Assembly (NCBI GenBank): GCA_963780715.1
Contig: CAWADK010000005.1
Coordinates: 1-64,000 of the forward strand
DNA length: 64,000 bases
Direction of reading: 5' to 3'
Origin: JALORV01 sp963780715
GTDB lineage: Bacteria > Pseudomonadota > Gammaproteobacteria > Burkholderiales > Burkholderiaceae_F
Within the stretch, counting starts at the first letter, position 1; each line of letters starts with the position of its first letter. Positions 36,679 through 47,199 of the stretch are shown piece by piece. A model generated the notes under the pieces. It did not search any database. It saw only the letters and a program-made list of their open reading frames with translations, and had not been told where the DNA came from. Both the position numbers and the translations under genes were made by a program.

Positions 36679-37440
36679 GCACCGAGGTTCCAGCCCCGGT
36701 CGGCGCGACCGCCCTCTGCAGCCGACGACGAAACCGCCGGCCCGCCTTATCGCCACATCCGCAGCTTCGCGCTGCGCCGCGGCCATGTCACGCAGGGGCA
36801 GCGGCGCGCGTTCGACGAACTGCTGCCGCGCTACGGCGTGCCCTACTCGCCGGCGCCCGTCGATCTCGCCGCGCACTTCGGTCGCGGTGCGCCGACCGTG
36901 CTCGAGATCGGCTTCGGCATGGGAGAGACCACGGCATCGATCGCCGCAGCGCGGCCGGATGTCAATTTCCTGGGTGTCGAGGTCTTCCTCGCCGGCGTTG
37001 GCGCGCTGCTCAAGCGCATCGAAGAGCATCGGCTCGCCAACGTCCGCATCGTGCATCACGATGCTGTCGAGGTCGTGCGGGACATGCTCGAGCCGCAGTC
37101 GCTGGCCGGTGTGCACGTCTACTTTCCGGACCCCTGGCAGAAGAAGCGCCACCACAAGCGCCGCCTGATCGCGCAGCCCTTCGTCGGGCTGCTGGCGAGC
37201 CGCATCGCGCCGGGCGGCTACCTGCACTGCGCGACCGACTGGGAAGACTACGCACAGCAGATGCTGGCGGTGCTGTCGGACGAGCCGCAGCTTGTCAATG
37301 CCTATGCGGGCTTCGCGCCCGACAGCCGCAACCCGATCGCCGAGCGCCCGACGACGAAATTTCATGCCCGCGGCGAACGCCTGGGCCATGGAACCTGGGA
37401 CCTCGTGTTCGTGCGTCGCTCAGTGGCAGACGCGACCTAG
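36675..37440 (+). CDS. trmB: tRNA (guanine-N7-)-methyltransferase TrmB (one frameshift)
   Basis: Methylates G46 in tRNA variable loops. A GTG at 36675 overlaps the thiG stop and reads STEVPAPVGATA. Then one base changes the frame near 36712-36718 and the enzyme continues: PYRHIRSFALRRGHVTQGQ, then VLEIGFGMGETTASIAAA (SAM site), and the signature YFPDPWQKKRHHKRRL. About 255 residues in all. The frame is intact from 36720 to the stop. The shift near the N-terminus may be a base-calling error. Confidence 0.88.
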
Positions 37441-37494
37441 CCAACGCCAAGCGCGGTCTTGTCGTCCTCGCCCGGCAGCTGTGGCCGGTCACGT

Positions 37495-37866
37495 TCACTG
37501 CGCGACCAGGCAGAGGAATCCCAGCGGGCTGTCCGCAGCCGCGTGGAACTGATGCCACACAAGCGGATCGACCGTCACGAGGTCGCGCTCACCGATCGCC
37601 TGCGTTTCCGTTCCGATCCGCACGGTGCCGCGACCGCGCAGGATCAGCACCGCGTGCGTGTGCCGGTGCCTCTCCAGTGTTGAGTAGCCGCCCGGCGCAA
37701 TTTCGAAGTAGCGCAGCTGCGCCGCCTGGTCCGGCTGCTCGAACAGCACCTGTCGCGTGATGTCCTTGAAGGGCGCACTGCCCTCTTCCTTGTAGCGCAA
37801 TCGATCGACGGCGTCCCACCGGTAGCCGCCGTCGGAATCGGGAACGAACCGGCGCACCGAACTCAT
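37495..37866 (-). CDS. Cupin-domain protein
   Basis: Small cupin of 123 residues from the ATG at 37866. The cupin motif is visible as GGYSTLERHRHTHAVLILRG (HxH plus E/H) near residue 55, then VDPLVWHQFHAAADSPLGFL near 100. It is 70 bp downstream of the RuBisCO-like gene on the same strand; the gap is filled by an intergenic repeat that provides its ribosome site. The reaction is unknown; co-occurrence suggests a shared carbohydrate or sulfur pathway. Confidence 0.85.
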   Translation of the reverse strand: MSSVRRFVPDSDGGYRWDAVDRLRYKEEGSAPFKDITRQVLFEQPDQAAQLRYFEIAPGGYSTLERHRHTHAVLILRGRGTVRIGTETQAIGERDLVTVDPLVWHQFHAAADSPLGFLCLVAQ

Positions 37867-37939
37867 ATTGCCCCCTTGGCGCTGCGCGCCGGCCCCCCGA
37901 GGGGGAGCGAGCGCCTTCGGAGCGGCCGGGCGGCGCTCA
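37864..37939 (-). repeat. Stop-to-start intergenic repeat, copy B
   Basis: Read on the minus strand, it starts at the RuBisCO-like gene's stop (TGAGCGCCGCCCGGCCG, CTCCGAAGGCGCTCGC). It contains the hairpin CCCCCTCGGGGGG and ends in GCGCCAAGGGGGCAATATG, so its last bases act as the cupin gene's ribosome site and start codon. Confidence 0.85.
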
Positions 37940-39049
37940 TGTTTCCACCTCGCTGCCGGCGGCGGCGACCGCCTCGACGAAGGCACGGCTGCGCGACGCC
38001 AGTTGTTCGCGTGCGATCAGCAGTGAACCTCCGATCAGGAGCATCGTGTCACGGCCGTACTCACTGACCAGCTCGGGCACCCGCTCGACCGTCATCCCGC
38101 CAGCCGGTACCGGCAGCGCCGCTTGCAGGCCGTGAAGCGGGGCGCGGAGCGAGCCGGCGATTGCCTCGCAGACCGCTCGTGAGTAACTGAACCGCCCTCC
38201 GTGGCTGGGAAAGATCGAGGCGTCCGCGCCGAACAGCCGGAACAACGTGCCCAGCAAGGCCGCCGGCGCCATCTGGTTGCCGGCGAGCGCCGGATGCGCG
38301 AGAAAGACGATCTCCGGAAACTCACGGCGCAGTGCGTGGAAGTTGGACACGCCAGCCACCATCGGCGCAACGAGGACCATCTTGACGCCGTGCGCCTGCG
38401 CAAAGCGGATCTGCTCGCGCATCGCATCGAGACTGCCGGAGATCGCCGGGGCGTACAGCGTCCGCGTCGAGCGGCCGCGGCCCGCCGTGTCGATCTCGCG
38501 CTGGCATGCGACGACGCGCTCGCTGAACGAGGCACGCGCGTCGGCGGCCCAGCCGTGATCGTCCTTGATGACGTCGAGGCCCGCCTCGCAGAACACACGG
38601 GTCATGCGGGCCAGATCCTCGATGCTGGAGCCGATCGGTTTCAGCGCCGTGCAGCTCAGTGCGCGCCCGGCCACCCCGGTCAGACGGCGGATTCCGTCGA
38701 TCCCTTGCGGTGGACCACCAAAGCGGGCAGCGAGTGTCGCGGGCACGTCCACCTCCCGAACCCGGACATCGTCAAGCAGCGAACTGTTGCCGAACAGCAT
38801 GTTCATCAACTGTCCGGCATCGCCGCCGATGCTCTCGCCGCTCAGCGCCAGCCGCGCCAGGCTCGTTCCGTCTGGCTCAGGCTCGATCGACTCCACCCGG
38901 GCCACGACGTCGCGCAACACGCGACGGTCGGTCACGGCCTCGATCGGCATCTCCACACTCTGCTCCAGCGCCAGCGCCTCCGCGCGATGCGCGGCCTCGG
39001 CTCCTACGCCGCGAAGCTGATACACAACTTTCAACGCTTCCGTGCTCAC
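37937..39049 (-). CDS. RuBisCO-like protein (form IV)
   Basis: RuBisCO large-chain-like protein of 370 residues, shorter than true RuBisCO. Compared with the known active site: K137 in CTALKPIGSS aligns with K175, but the second Lys (K177) is Ile. K162-D163-D164 in GLDVIKDDHG align with the carbamylated Lys and two Asp, but Glu204 is His165. The loop-6 Lys is replaced by GGRF (284-287), and AGGM (316-319) keeps the Gly pair. It should therefore not fix CO2. Other RuBisCO-like proteins act in methylthioribulose salvage or in isoapionate catabolism. The likely substrate here is unknown. Confidence 0.88.
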   Translation of the reverse strand: MSTEALKVVYQLRGVGAEAAHRAEALALEQSVEMPIEAVTDRRVLRDVVARVESIEPEPDGTSLARLALSGESIGGDAGQLMNMLFGNSSLLDDVRVREVDVPATLAARFGGPPQGIDGIRRLTGVAGRALSCTALKPIGSSIEDLARMTRVFCEAGLDVIKDDHGWAADARASFSERVVACQREIDTAGRGRSTRTLYAPAISGSLDAMREQIRFAQAHGVKMVLVAPMVAGVSNFHALRREFPEIVFLAHPALAGNQMAPAALLGTLFRLFGADASIFPSHGGRFSYSRAVCEAIAGSLRAPLHGLQAALPVPAGGMTVERVPELVSEYGRDTMLLIGGSLLIAREQLASRSRAFVEAVAAAGSEVET

Positions 39050-39493
39050 GAGCGCATTCTACAAATGGCACTCCAGACCGGCGGACGCCACGGCGACAGG
39101 ACTCGAACGAGTCGCGGGCCGGCTCGCCCCGACGCCGGCTCTACGGACCTGCACTCTGGTCAGCGATGGCTCGGTCGATACGGCGCGCAGCGCCAGACCG
39201 TCGTCGATCGTCAGTGGCGGGACTTGCCGCCGCCCGACCCGTTCCGGGTCGCGGCGGACTGGTCCACAGCGCGGGTGGGTACGCCCTGCCGCGTGAGCAC
39301 CGAAGAGCCGCGCGGTCAGACGCATGCGCGTGGTCGGACACGGGGTGGGCGAGCGCAGGCGTTCGGCCTACGACTGCGCTCGCCTCCCGCTTTCAGCCTG
39401 ATGATGCGAACATCGTCAGCGGTCGGGCAAGCCCGACCTGACGACACTCTCCCGTAAAGCCCCCGTGCAGTCCACCCCTCTGTTGCGCGGGTG
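39050..39493. other. About 440 bp without a recognisable gene
   Basis: Between two minus-strand genes. No reading frame on either strand resembles a known protein, and codon use looks non-coding. The only structure seen is an inverted repeat at 39414-39443. It should hold the promoter of the RuBisCO-like gene, but I could not place one. Confidence 0.5.
39414..39443 (-). terminator. Stem-loop downstream of the AAA ATPase gene
   Basis: CGTCAG and GTCGGGC pair with GCCCGAC and CTGACG around a 2-nt loop with a 2-nt bulge, about 50 bp after the ATPase stop. No U-run follows, so termination is only likely. Confidence 0.4.
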
Positions 39494-41005
39494 TCACATC
39501 TCTTCGGGGGATATCGCGGGATCGTCCGCGTAGACAGCGCGCTCGGACGCCCAGTTGCGCAGCGCGTCGATGCGCTCCGCCATGATGACCGACAGCGGAC
39601 GCGTGCGTTCGAGCTCGGCCAGGATGTCGGTCGAGGTCAGTGCGTCGCCGCGCGCCCGCGCCTCGAACGAGGCCGAAACGATCGCCTGCTCGATCTCGGC
39701 GCCCGAGAATCCTTCGGACAGGCGCGCGAAGCCGGCGACGTCGAACTTTGCGGGATCGTAATTCCGCTTCCTGAGATGAATGCGCGCGATCTGCTCGCGC
39801 GCCGGCGGGCCCGGAAAATCGACAAAGAAGATCTCGTCGAAGCGGCCCTTGCGCACCAGTTCGGGCGGCAGCTGCGAAATGTCATTGGCAGTGGCCACCA
39901 TGAACACGGGTTCCTTGCGCTCGGCCATCCATGTGAGCAGCGCGCCCAGCACGCGCCGCGACACGCCGCCGTCGCCTTCGCCGCTGTCGGTCGAGATGCC
40001 CTTTTCGATCTCGTCGATCCACAGCACGCAGGGCGACATGCTCTCGGCCGCCGCGAACGCGTTGCGCAGATTGCGTTCGGTCTCGCCGTAGTACTTGTTG
40101 TAGAGCGCGCCGAAGTCCATGCGCATCAGCGGCACGCCCCACTCTCCTGCGACGGCGCGCGCCGCCAGGCTCTTGCCGCCGCCCTGCACGCCCAGCAGCA
40201 CGATGCCCTTGGGCCGGTCGACATCTTCGCCGCCGGCGAGGAAGGGAGCGCGGCGCAGCCCGATCCAGTGCTTGAGCCGCGCGAGGCCGCCCACGTCGTC
40301 GAAGCGAACCTTGCTTTCCTCGTAGGCCAGCGTGCCGGCGCCGCCGAGCGCCTCGTACTTGGTCGCCAGCACGCGTCGCACGTCGTCGGCGCTGATCGCG
40401 CCGTCGTCGCGCAGCGCCTGCCGCACCAGACGGCGCACATCGTCCTGCTCCATGCCCAGCAGATGCATGATCAGCATTTCGAGCGCCTGCCGGTCGCCAC
40501 GCGGCTTCTCGCCCGATTGCGATTCGTAGCGCCGCGCCTCTTCGGTGACGATGGCCCGGATGTCGTCGCGGTTGGGCAGGCGCGGATGAAAGTGCGCCGA
40601 CAGCCGCAGCAGTTCCGATGGCATTTCTTCCAGGCGCGGACTCACGAAGACCAGCGTGCGTGCGCTGCGATAGTGCGACAGCGCGATCTCGCGGATCAGA
40701 CGCATGACGACCGGGTCCTTGAAGCCGGGGTGCGCGTCGCACATCACGTACAGGCCATTTTGCGGCGTCTTGTCGATGTGCTTCAGTGCGTCGAGCAGGT
40801 CGTTGGTCTGGTAAATGGCCTCCTCGCGGCCGTAGCGGCGTATCCCGTTGGTGATGCTCCAGGTCATCATCACCTGGTTCTCGAGGTTCGCGGCCTTCTG
40901 CAGCAGTTCGAGGATGCGCGGCTCCTCGTGCGACTGGATCAGGATGATCGGAAAGCGCGAACGCAGCAGCGCGCACAACTCCTGGCTTTCGTCGGGTCGG
41001 CTCAT
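39494..41005 (-). CDS. AAA-family ATPase, Ycf46-like
   Basis: Predicted cytoplasmic ATPase of 503 residues. The ATG at 41005 has AGGAGG upstream. Residues 1-190 are an N-terminal regulatory domain (LLRSRFPIILIQSHEEPRIL). The AAA core has Walker A LLGVQGGGKSLAARAVAGEW near 275, Walker B CVLWIDEIEKGI near 330, sensor 1 VFMVATANDISQLP, and arginine finger in ELVRKGRFDEIFF. Closest known architecture is Ycf46, an ATPase of unknown role found in plastids and cyanobacteria. It overlaps the upstream membrane-protein gene by 4 bp. Confidence 0.88.
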   Translation of the reverse strand: MSRPDESQELCALLRSRFPIILIQSHEEPRILELLQKAANLENQVMMTWSITNGIRRYGREEAIYQTNDLLDALKHIDKTPQNGLYVMCDAHPGFKDPVVMRLIREIALSHYRSARTLVFVSPRLEEMPSELLRLSAHFHPRLPNRDDIRAIVTEEARRYESQSGEKPRGDRQALEMLIMHLLGMEQDDVRRLVRQALRDDGAISADDVRRVLATKYEALGGAGTLAYEESKVRFDDVGGLARLKHWIGLRRAPFLAGGEDVDRPKGIVLLGVQGGGKSLAARAVAGEWGVPLMRMDFGALYNKYYGETERNLRNAFAAAESMSPCVLWIDEIEKGISTDSGEGDGGVSRRVLGALLTWMAERKEPVFMVATANDISQLPPELVRKGRFDEIFFVDFPGPPAREQIARIHLRKRNYDPAKFDVAGFARLSEGFSGAEIEQAIVSASFEARARGDALTSTDILAELERTRPLSVIMAERIDALRNWASERAVYADDPAISPEEM

Positions 41006-41723
41006 CCTGGCTTCCTCCTGCCGACCACGAGCAGGCGGCGGGCCTGCACCTGCGCGGCTCGTTCTCCCCGCTGCCGCGGGCCGTTCTTCAGCGTGACCAG
41101 GTCGTAGACAAGCTTCATGACGACCAGCAGGAGTGCGCCAAGGACCGGCGCTTTGAGCGAAATCACGAGGAAGCCACAGGCAATCAGCGTGACATGCAGG
41201 ATCATCACGCGACCGTACGGCGCTCCCATCAGTTCCTTCAGCGGTGTCGGCTGCTCCCGCGTCTCGACCGACCAGCGCACGAAGGCGACAACCTGCACCA
41301 CGACGATGGCGAGCATCGCCAGCCAGCCATCGCGGTCGGCAACCATGTGCCCGAGCATGCGTTGCAGCGGCGGCAGCGAGTCCGCCGTTCATCGCCTCCC
41401 GACCCAGCTCGGCAACGCCGAACATCATGACCACGAAAGTCCCGTGCACGGCCGTGAACAAGCCATAGTGCAGCGTGAAGAACGCGGACATCGCGCAGGC
41501 GCCAACGAGCGCCGGCCGGACCCATGCGGATCGCCGCTCACGAGCATGCGCAGCACGTTGAAGCCGCCGATGACGACATTCTCGAACCAGAAGAGCGCCA
41601 TCACGATGAACACCGGCCAGCGCAGCACGAGCACGCCGTAAGCAATGATCGCGGCACTGATGACGGCGAGCGCCGCATCGATGCGCGGCGATGGCCTCGG
41701 CGGCGCGCGGGCTCGGGCGCCAT
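41002..41723 (-). pseudogene. DUF6498-type membrane protein (several frameshifts)
   Basis: Remains of a membrane protein of about 230 residues. The ATG at 41723 is followed by pieces in different frames: ALAVISAAIIAYGVLVLRW, FIVMALFWFENVVIGGFNVL, MSAFFTLHYGLFTAVHGTF, and MLGHMVADRDGWLAMLAIVV to the stop at 41002. They line up as the DUF6498 family (four to six membrane segments, function unknown). At least three single-base changes are needed. The stop overlaps the ATPase start, so the two were translationally coupled. Confidence 0.72.
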
Positions 41724-41728
41724 GTCGG

Positions 41729-42586
41729 TCAGTGCGTCCAGTCGACCCACCCGCGCCACGCCGTCAGCAGGACGACCACGCCGAAGGCAATCCGGTACCA
41801 GCCGAAAACGGTGAAGTCATGCGTCGAGATGTAGCGGATCAGCCAGCGGATGCAGAGCCAGGCAGAGACGAACGAGAACACCGTTCCGACCGCGAACATC
41901 GGCCCATCCGATGCGACGAAGGCCTCGCGCTGCTTCCACACCGAATAGACGCCGGCACCGATCAGCGTCGGAATCGCCAGATAGAAACTGAACTCGGTCG
42001 CCGCCTTGCGCGACAGGCCGAGAATCATGCCGCCGATGATCGTTGCGCCGGAGCGGCTGGTGCCGGGAATCAATGCCAGGCACTGCACCAGCCCGACCTT
42101 CAACGCGTCGAGCGGGGTCATGTCGTCGACCGTCTCCACCCGCGCATGGCGCTGGCCGAGCAGGTCGCGCTCCCCGTAGAGGCGCTTGTGGCGTGCTTCC
42201 GCCCACAGGATGATGAGGCCGCCAACCACGAAAGCGATGGCCACCGGTACCGGGTGAAAGAGGTGCTGCTTGATCACCTTTCCCAGCAGCAGTCCGAAGA
42301 CCACGGCCGGCGCGAAGGCGACAACGACGTTCAGCGCAAAGCGCTGCGCGGTCCGGTCGGTAGCGATGCCGACGACCGTGGCCGCCAGTCGCTGGCGATA
42401 CTCCCAGATGACCGCCAGCATCGCGCCGGTCTGGATCGCGATCTCGAACGTGGCCACCGTCTCGCCGCGGAATCCCAGCAGCGAACTGGCGATGATCAGG
42501 TGCCCGGTCGATGAGATCGGCAGGAATTCGGTCAGCCCCTCGACGATTCCGAGGATGGCGGCCTTGAGCAGCAGAGTGAGGTCCAC
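41729..42586 (-). CDS. uppP: Undecaprenyl-diphosphatase UppP (BacA)
   Basis: Membrane phosphatase that regenerates the C55-P lipid carrier for peptidoglycan and polysaccharide synthesis. Length is 285 residues from a GTG at 42586. It has the BacA signature LTEFLPISSTGHLIIASSLL near residue 18 and CLALIPGTSRSGATIIGGMI near 170, with about eight membrane helices. The DUF1439 lipoprotein gene lies 15 bp upstream. Confidence 0.95.
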   Translation of the reverse strand: MDLTLLLKAAILGIVEGLTEFLPISSTGHLIIASSLLGFRGETVATFEIAIQTGAMLAVIWEYRQRLAATVVGIATDRTAQRFALNVVVAFAPAVVFGLLLGKVIKQHLFHPVPVAIAFVVGGLIILWAEARHKRLYGERDLLGQRHARVETVDDMTPLDALKVGLVQCLALIPGTSRSGATIIGGMILGLSRKAATEFSFYLAIPTLIGAGVYSVWKQREAFVASDGPMFAVGTVFSFVSAWLCIRWLIRYISTHDFTVFGWYRIAFGVVVLLTAWRGWVDWTH

Positions 42587-42601
42587 GTGTCGGCTCCGCG
42601 C

Positions 42602-43132
42602 TTACTTCGGCGCCAGGTCGACGCGCAGACCGAATGTACCGAGCGAGATTCCGGTGGCCTGGTAGACGACACCGTCGCGGTTCAGCTCCTCCGGCAGGAA
42701 CTGCAGCAACGGCAGGGTTCCGAGCGACTCGCCGGACTGGGTCATCTGCTTCGTATCGAGATTGACGAACGGAATCGACGGCAGCCGGATTTCCTCGATC
42801 CGCACGTCCGCCAGGTCGATCCCGTTCTTCTGCGCATTGAGTACCGGCGCACCGGACAGCGAGACACGCAGCGACAGCGGAATGCCCAGCGGCGACTCCT
42901 TCGGTCGCGCGGTCCATGCCAGTTCGAGTCTTTGCGCCGAGGTCTGGAAGCCGACGTCGGGACCCGTGATGCTGAGACCTTCCATGCCTTTGAACACCTT
43001 CTTCAGGTCGACCTCGCGGCGGTCGATGAATGCGCGTTGCCCGATCTCGCTACGGCTCAAGGTGATCGCCGGCTCCAGCACGGCGCAGCCCGCCAGCGCG
43101 AACGCCGCGCCAATGATGCCCAACCACTTCAT
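42602..43132 (-). CDS. DUF1439 lipoprotein
   Basis: Predicted lipoprotein of 176 residues. The signal MKWLGIIGAAFALAGCAV ends in the lipobox LAGC. The remaining sequence fits the DUF1439 (YceB-like) family: SRSEIGQRAFIDRREVDLKK, VRIEEIRLPSIPFV, GVVYQATGISLGTFGL. The fold is a tubular lipid-binding-like domain; the function is unknown. It is upstream of uppP, 15 bp apart. Confidence 0.86.
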   Translation of the reverse strand: MKWLGIIGAAFALAGCAVLEPAITLSRSEIGQRAFIDRREVDLKKVFKGMEGLSITGPDVGFQTSAQRLELAWTARPKESPLGIPLSLRVSLSGAPVLNAQKNGIDLADVRIEEIRLPSIPFVNLDTKQMTQSGESLGTLPLLQFLPEELNRDGVVYQATGISLGTFGLRVDLAPK

Positions 43133-43200
43133 TCATCCTCCACAGGCGTTGCGCTCGAGCCGACCGCCGGATCCCGGCGCGGCGCGCAATCTTAGCGATG

Positions 43201-44946
43201 TCAGGACGCTGGACTCTTCGCAGGGCAGCTCAGGCCACCGACGCTTCGAGCGCAACACCCGGAGCACTCATCTGCTCGCGCACGGTCGATGTCGAGCGCG
43301 TCGGCCAGCCGGCGCGCGAGCATGCGGGCGTTGGCGGCGTCGCCGCCGCGCGCCGTGTGCGCCAGCGCGCTGACCACGCCGGCTTCCGACAGCGGCGCGC
43401 GGGGCAGCCAGATTTCCTTCAGCCGATGGGCCTGTGCCCAGAGGGCACCGAGGTTGCCCTGTTCCGCGTTGTGGCGCAGGCGCGCCGCCGCACGCGCGAA
43501 CTCGGCCACGAGCCGAGGATCGACGTCGCCGGCATCTTCCGCGGCGGACGCCGCGACACCGGCAAGCGCGCCGAGATCGATCGACACGCGCGAGAGATCC
43601 ACGGCGTAGTGCATGCGGGCCTTGAACACCGCACCACGATCGAGCGAGATTTCAACCTGGGTCTCGACTCCCGCCACATCGACGGTGCGACTGCGTGTTC
43701 CAGGCGGTGACTTCGGCCGGGACTTCGCGCCGGAACCCTGCGCGCGGTTGAGCGGGCGTCCGACGCTCGTGCTTTCGTCGTCGGTCATGCCGGTCGCCGC
43801 GACGCTGACCAGCAGCTCGATGCTGCGCTCGTCGGTCGACAGTGCCGAAAGGTGGACGATGATCTCGCCGGTCGTCGCGTGCCGCACGACGCCGTCGATC
43901 AGTTCGGTGACCACCGCACGCAGGCGGTTGGCGTCACCGATGAGTCCCATGCCCTGCACCTCGGAGTCCTCGTAGCGGAAGCCCAGGCCCTTGCGTTCGG
44001 CCTTGACGACGAGGCGGCGAATGACATCCCCGCAGGCGTCTTCCAGCGTGAATGGTGTGCCGCCGGTCATCGTCGCTGCCGGGACGTCGGTCACCGGCAT
44101 CTGGTCCGCCACGGGCCGGACGATGCGGCGCGATGCCAGTTCGGCCCGCAGGCGCGCCTGCAGGCGGTCGGCCTGCTCGCGCACTCGCTTCAGGTCCGCG
44201 CGGTTCTGTCGCTGCACCGAGATGTCCCGCGCCGTGGCGATCAATCCGCGTTCGTCGCCGACGTGGAACTCGGCCATCGCCATTTCCACGGGGAACTGAC
44301 GCGAGCCGCAATGGACGATCAGTTCCTGGCGGCGTCCGATCGACTTGCCTGCGGCGATGTCCTGCATGAACGCCGCGTTGTCGAGCGAGCGGTGCGGCAG
44401 CGGGAACAGGAGGTCGGCCAGGTGATGTCCGACCGCCTCGGCGGCCGTGATCTTGAACTGCCGCTCGGCGGCGGGGTTCAGGTCCATCACGATGCCGGCG
44501 CCATCGAGCACGAACATGGAGTCCAGCGTCGCCGCGAACATGGCCTGCCAGCCGGTCGCCTGGGAGTCGAATTCCTTGCGTTCCTTGGTCATGCGGCGGG
44601 CCGAGTACAGCACTTCATCCGTCAGGCGCCCCAGCTCCTGCTTGATGCTGCCGCGCTTGGTTACTTCCGTCGTGCGACCGTCGATACTGGCCGCGAGGTC
44701 GGTCAGGCGACGCAACGCGATCGAGACGCCGCGGGCGCGCAGTTCGTAGATCATCAGGCCGAAGGCCAGCCCGAGCGAGAAGCCGCTGAAGGCCGCCAGC
44801 CAGAGCCTTTCCCGCGAGTCCGGCTGCACGCCGAGCCAGCGCGCAAAAGCGTGTGCCGTCTCGGGCCAGGCGAGTCCGAACGTCAGGGCAAGCAATGCCG
44901 CCATGGCGAGCGGCAGACAGCGATGAAAGCGGGTACGGCGGATCAT
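43201..44946 (-). CDS. PAS-domain sensor with degenerate kinase-like region and Hpt-like end
   Basis: Predicted membrane signalling protein of 581 residues from the ATG at 44946. There are two membrane helices (residues 10-30 and 50-68), then a coiled-coil linker, then a PAS domain (ATLDSMFVLDGAGIVMDLNP to TARDISVQRQNRAD). A degenerate kinase-like region follows: there is no H-box, and only GDANRLRAVVTELIDGVVRH resembles an ATPase N-box, without clear glycine boxes. The C-terminal 100 residues look like a histidine phosphotransfer domain with a candidate His in AQAHRLKEIWLP. No response regulator is adjacent. Confidence 0.72.
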   Translation of the reverse strand: MIRRTRFHRCLPLAMAALLALTFGLAWPETAHAFARWLGVQPDSRERLWLAAFSGFSLGLAFGLMIYELRARGVSIALRRLTDLAASIDGRTTEVTKRGSIKQELGRLTDEVLYSARRMTKERKEFDSQATGWQAMFAATLDSMFVLDGAGIVMDLNPAAERQFKITAAEAVGHHLADLLFPLPHRSLDNAAFMQDIAAGKSIGRRQELIVHCGSRQFPVEMAMAEFHVGDERGLIATARDISVQRQNRADLKRVREQADRLQARLRAELASRRIVRPVADQMPVTDVPAATMTGGTPFTLEDACGDVIRRLVVKAERKGLGFRYEDSEVQGMGLIGDANRLRAVVTELIDGVVRHATTGEIIVHLSALSTDERSIELLVSVAATGMTDDESTSVGRPLNRAQGSGAKSRPKSPPGTRSRTVDVAGVETQVEISLDRGAVFKARMHYAVDLSRVSIDLGALAGVAASAAEDAGDVDPRLVAEFARAAARLRHNAEQGNLGALWAQAHRLKEIWLPRAPLSEAGVVSALAHTARGGDAANARMLARRLADALDIDRARADECSGCCARSVGGLSCPAKSPAS

Positions 44947-45052
44947 GACGGCGAGTAGTAGGCCCGATCGACCCGGACGAAGCCCGGGATCGACTGCCAT
45001 GCTGCCGCAGTGGCCGCCTGTCAGCGGCCGGATAAAGGCACGCCTTGGGCGG

Positions 45053-46282
<1,230 letters not shown>

Positions 46283-46285
<3 letters not shown>

Positions 46286-46436
46286 GTTGCCCCCTTGGCG
46301 CCCGAGCAGGCCGCGACGCGGCGCGTGCCAAATGCCGTCCGCCCTGCGGCGCGGACGCGGCGGCGGGCGAGCGCATGCAAGCGCGAGCGCGGCCTGCAAG
46401 GGGGCGAGCGCCTTCGGAACGGCCGTGCGGCGCTCA
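46283..46436 (-). repeat. Stop-to-start intergenic repeat, copy C
   Basis: On the minus strand it starts at the ATPase stop (TGAGCGCCGCACGGCCG, TTCCGAAGGCGCTCGC) and ends in GCGCCAAGGGGGCAACATG at the permease start. Between the arms is an extra C/G-rich insert of about 90 bp compared with copy B. Confidence 0.85.
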
Positions 46437-47171
46437 TGCCGCCTTCCCCACGTCACGCTGCAGGCGCTCGAGTTCAGCCGACGCGGATCGTGGTCGCTGG
46501 GTCACGTCGCTCACGACCTTGCCGTCGCGGAACGTCACCACGCGCGAGGCAAAGGCGGCAATGTCGTTCTCGTGCGTCACCAGAATGATCGTCATGCCGC
46601 CGGCGTTCAGCTGCTGCAGCAGCACCATGATCTCGACACTGGTGCGCGAGTCGAGCGCACCGGTCGGCTCGTCGGCCAGGATCAGCGCCGGATTGTTCAC
46701 CAGCGCGCGCGCGATCGCGACGCGCTGCTGCTGGCCACCGGACAACTGTGACGGCTGATGGTCCGCCCGTTCGCCCAGCCCGACCTGCACGAGCTTCTCC
46801 TTCGCGCGCGCGTGGCGGTCGGCGATCGGAACATTGGCGTACATCAACGGCAGTTCGACGTTCTCCAGAGCGCTGGTGCGCGCCAGCAGGTTGAACTGCT
46901 GGAACACGAAGCCGATGCGCCTGTTGCGCACGGCCGCCAGCGCGTCGGAATCCATGCGCGCGACATCTTCACCGGCGAGCCAGTAGTCGCCGGAGTTTGG
47001 CCGGTCGAGGCAGCCGATCATGTTCATGAACGTCGATTTGCCCGAGCCCGACGGGCCCATGATCGCGACGAACTCGCCTGCGTCGATCGCGAGCGTCACG
47101 CCCGCGAGCGCGTGCACGACGGTGTCGCCGAGCGTGTAGTCCTTGCGCAGGTCACGGGTCTCGATCAGCAT
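46434..47171 (-). CDS. MacB-type ABC transporter ATPase
   Basis: ATP-binding subunit of 245 residues. Walker A is GPSGSGKST near residue 40, signature LSGGQQQRVAIARAL near 145, Walker B LILADEPTGALDS near 165. The MacB/LolD-type D-loop and Q-loop FVFQQFNLL are present. The C-terminal 20 residues are variable. It lies between the adaptor (upstream) and the permease (downstream); an inverted repeat precedes its start. Confidence 0.95.
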   Translation of the reverse strand: MLIETRDLRKDYTLGDTVVHALAGVTLAIDAGEFVAIMGPSGSGKSTFMNMIGCLDRPNSGDYWLAGEDVARMDSDALAAVRNRRIGFVFQQFNLLARTSALENVELPLMYANVPIADRHARAKEKLVQVGLGERADHQPSQLSGGQQQRVAIARALVNNPALILADEPTGALDSRTSVEIMVLLQQLNAGGMTIILVTHENDIAAFASRVVTFRDGKVVSDVTQRPRSASAELERLQRDVGKAA

Positions 47172-47199
47172 GGTCCGGTTTTCGCGTTGCCGTTGCCGC

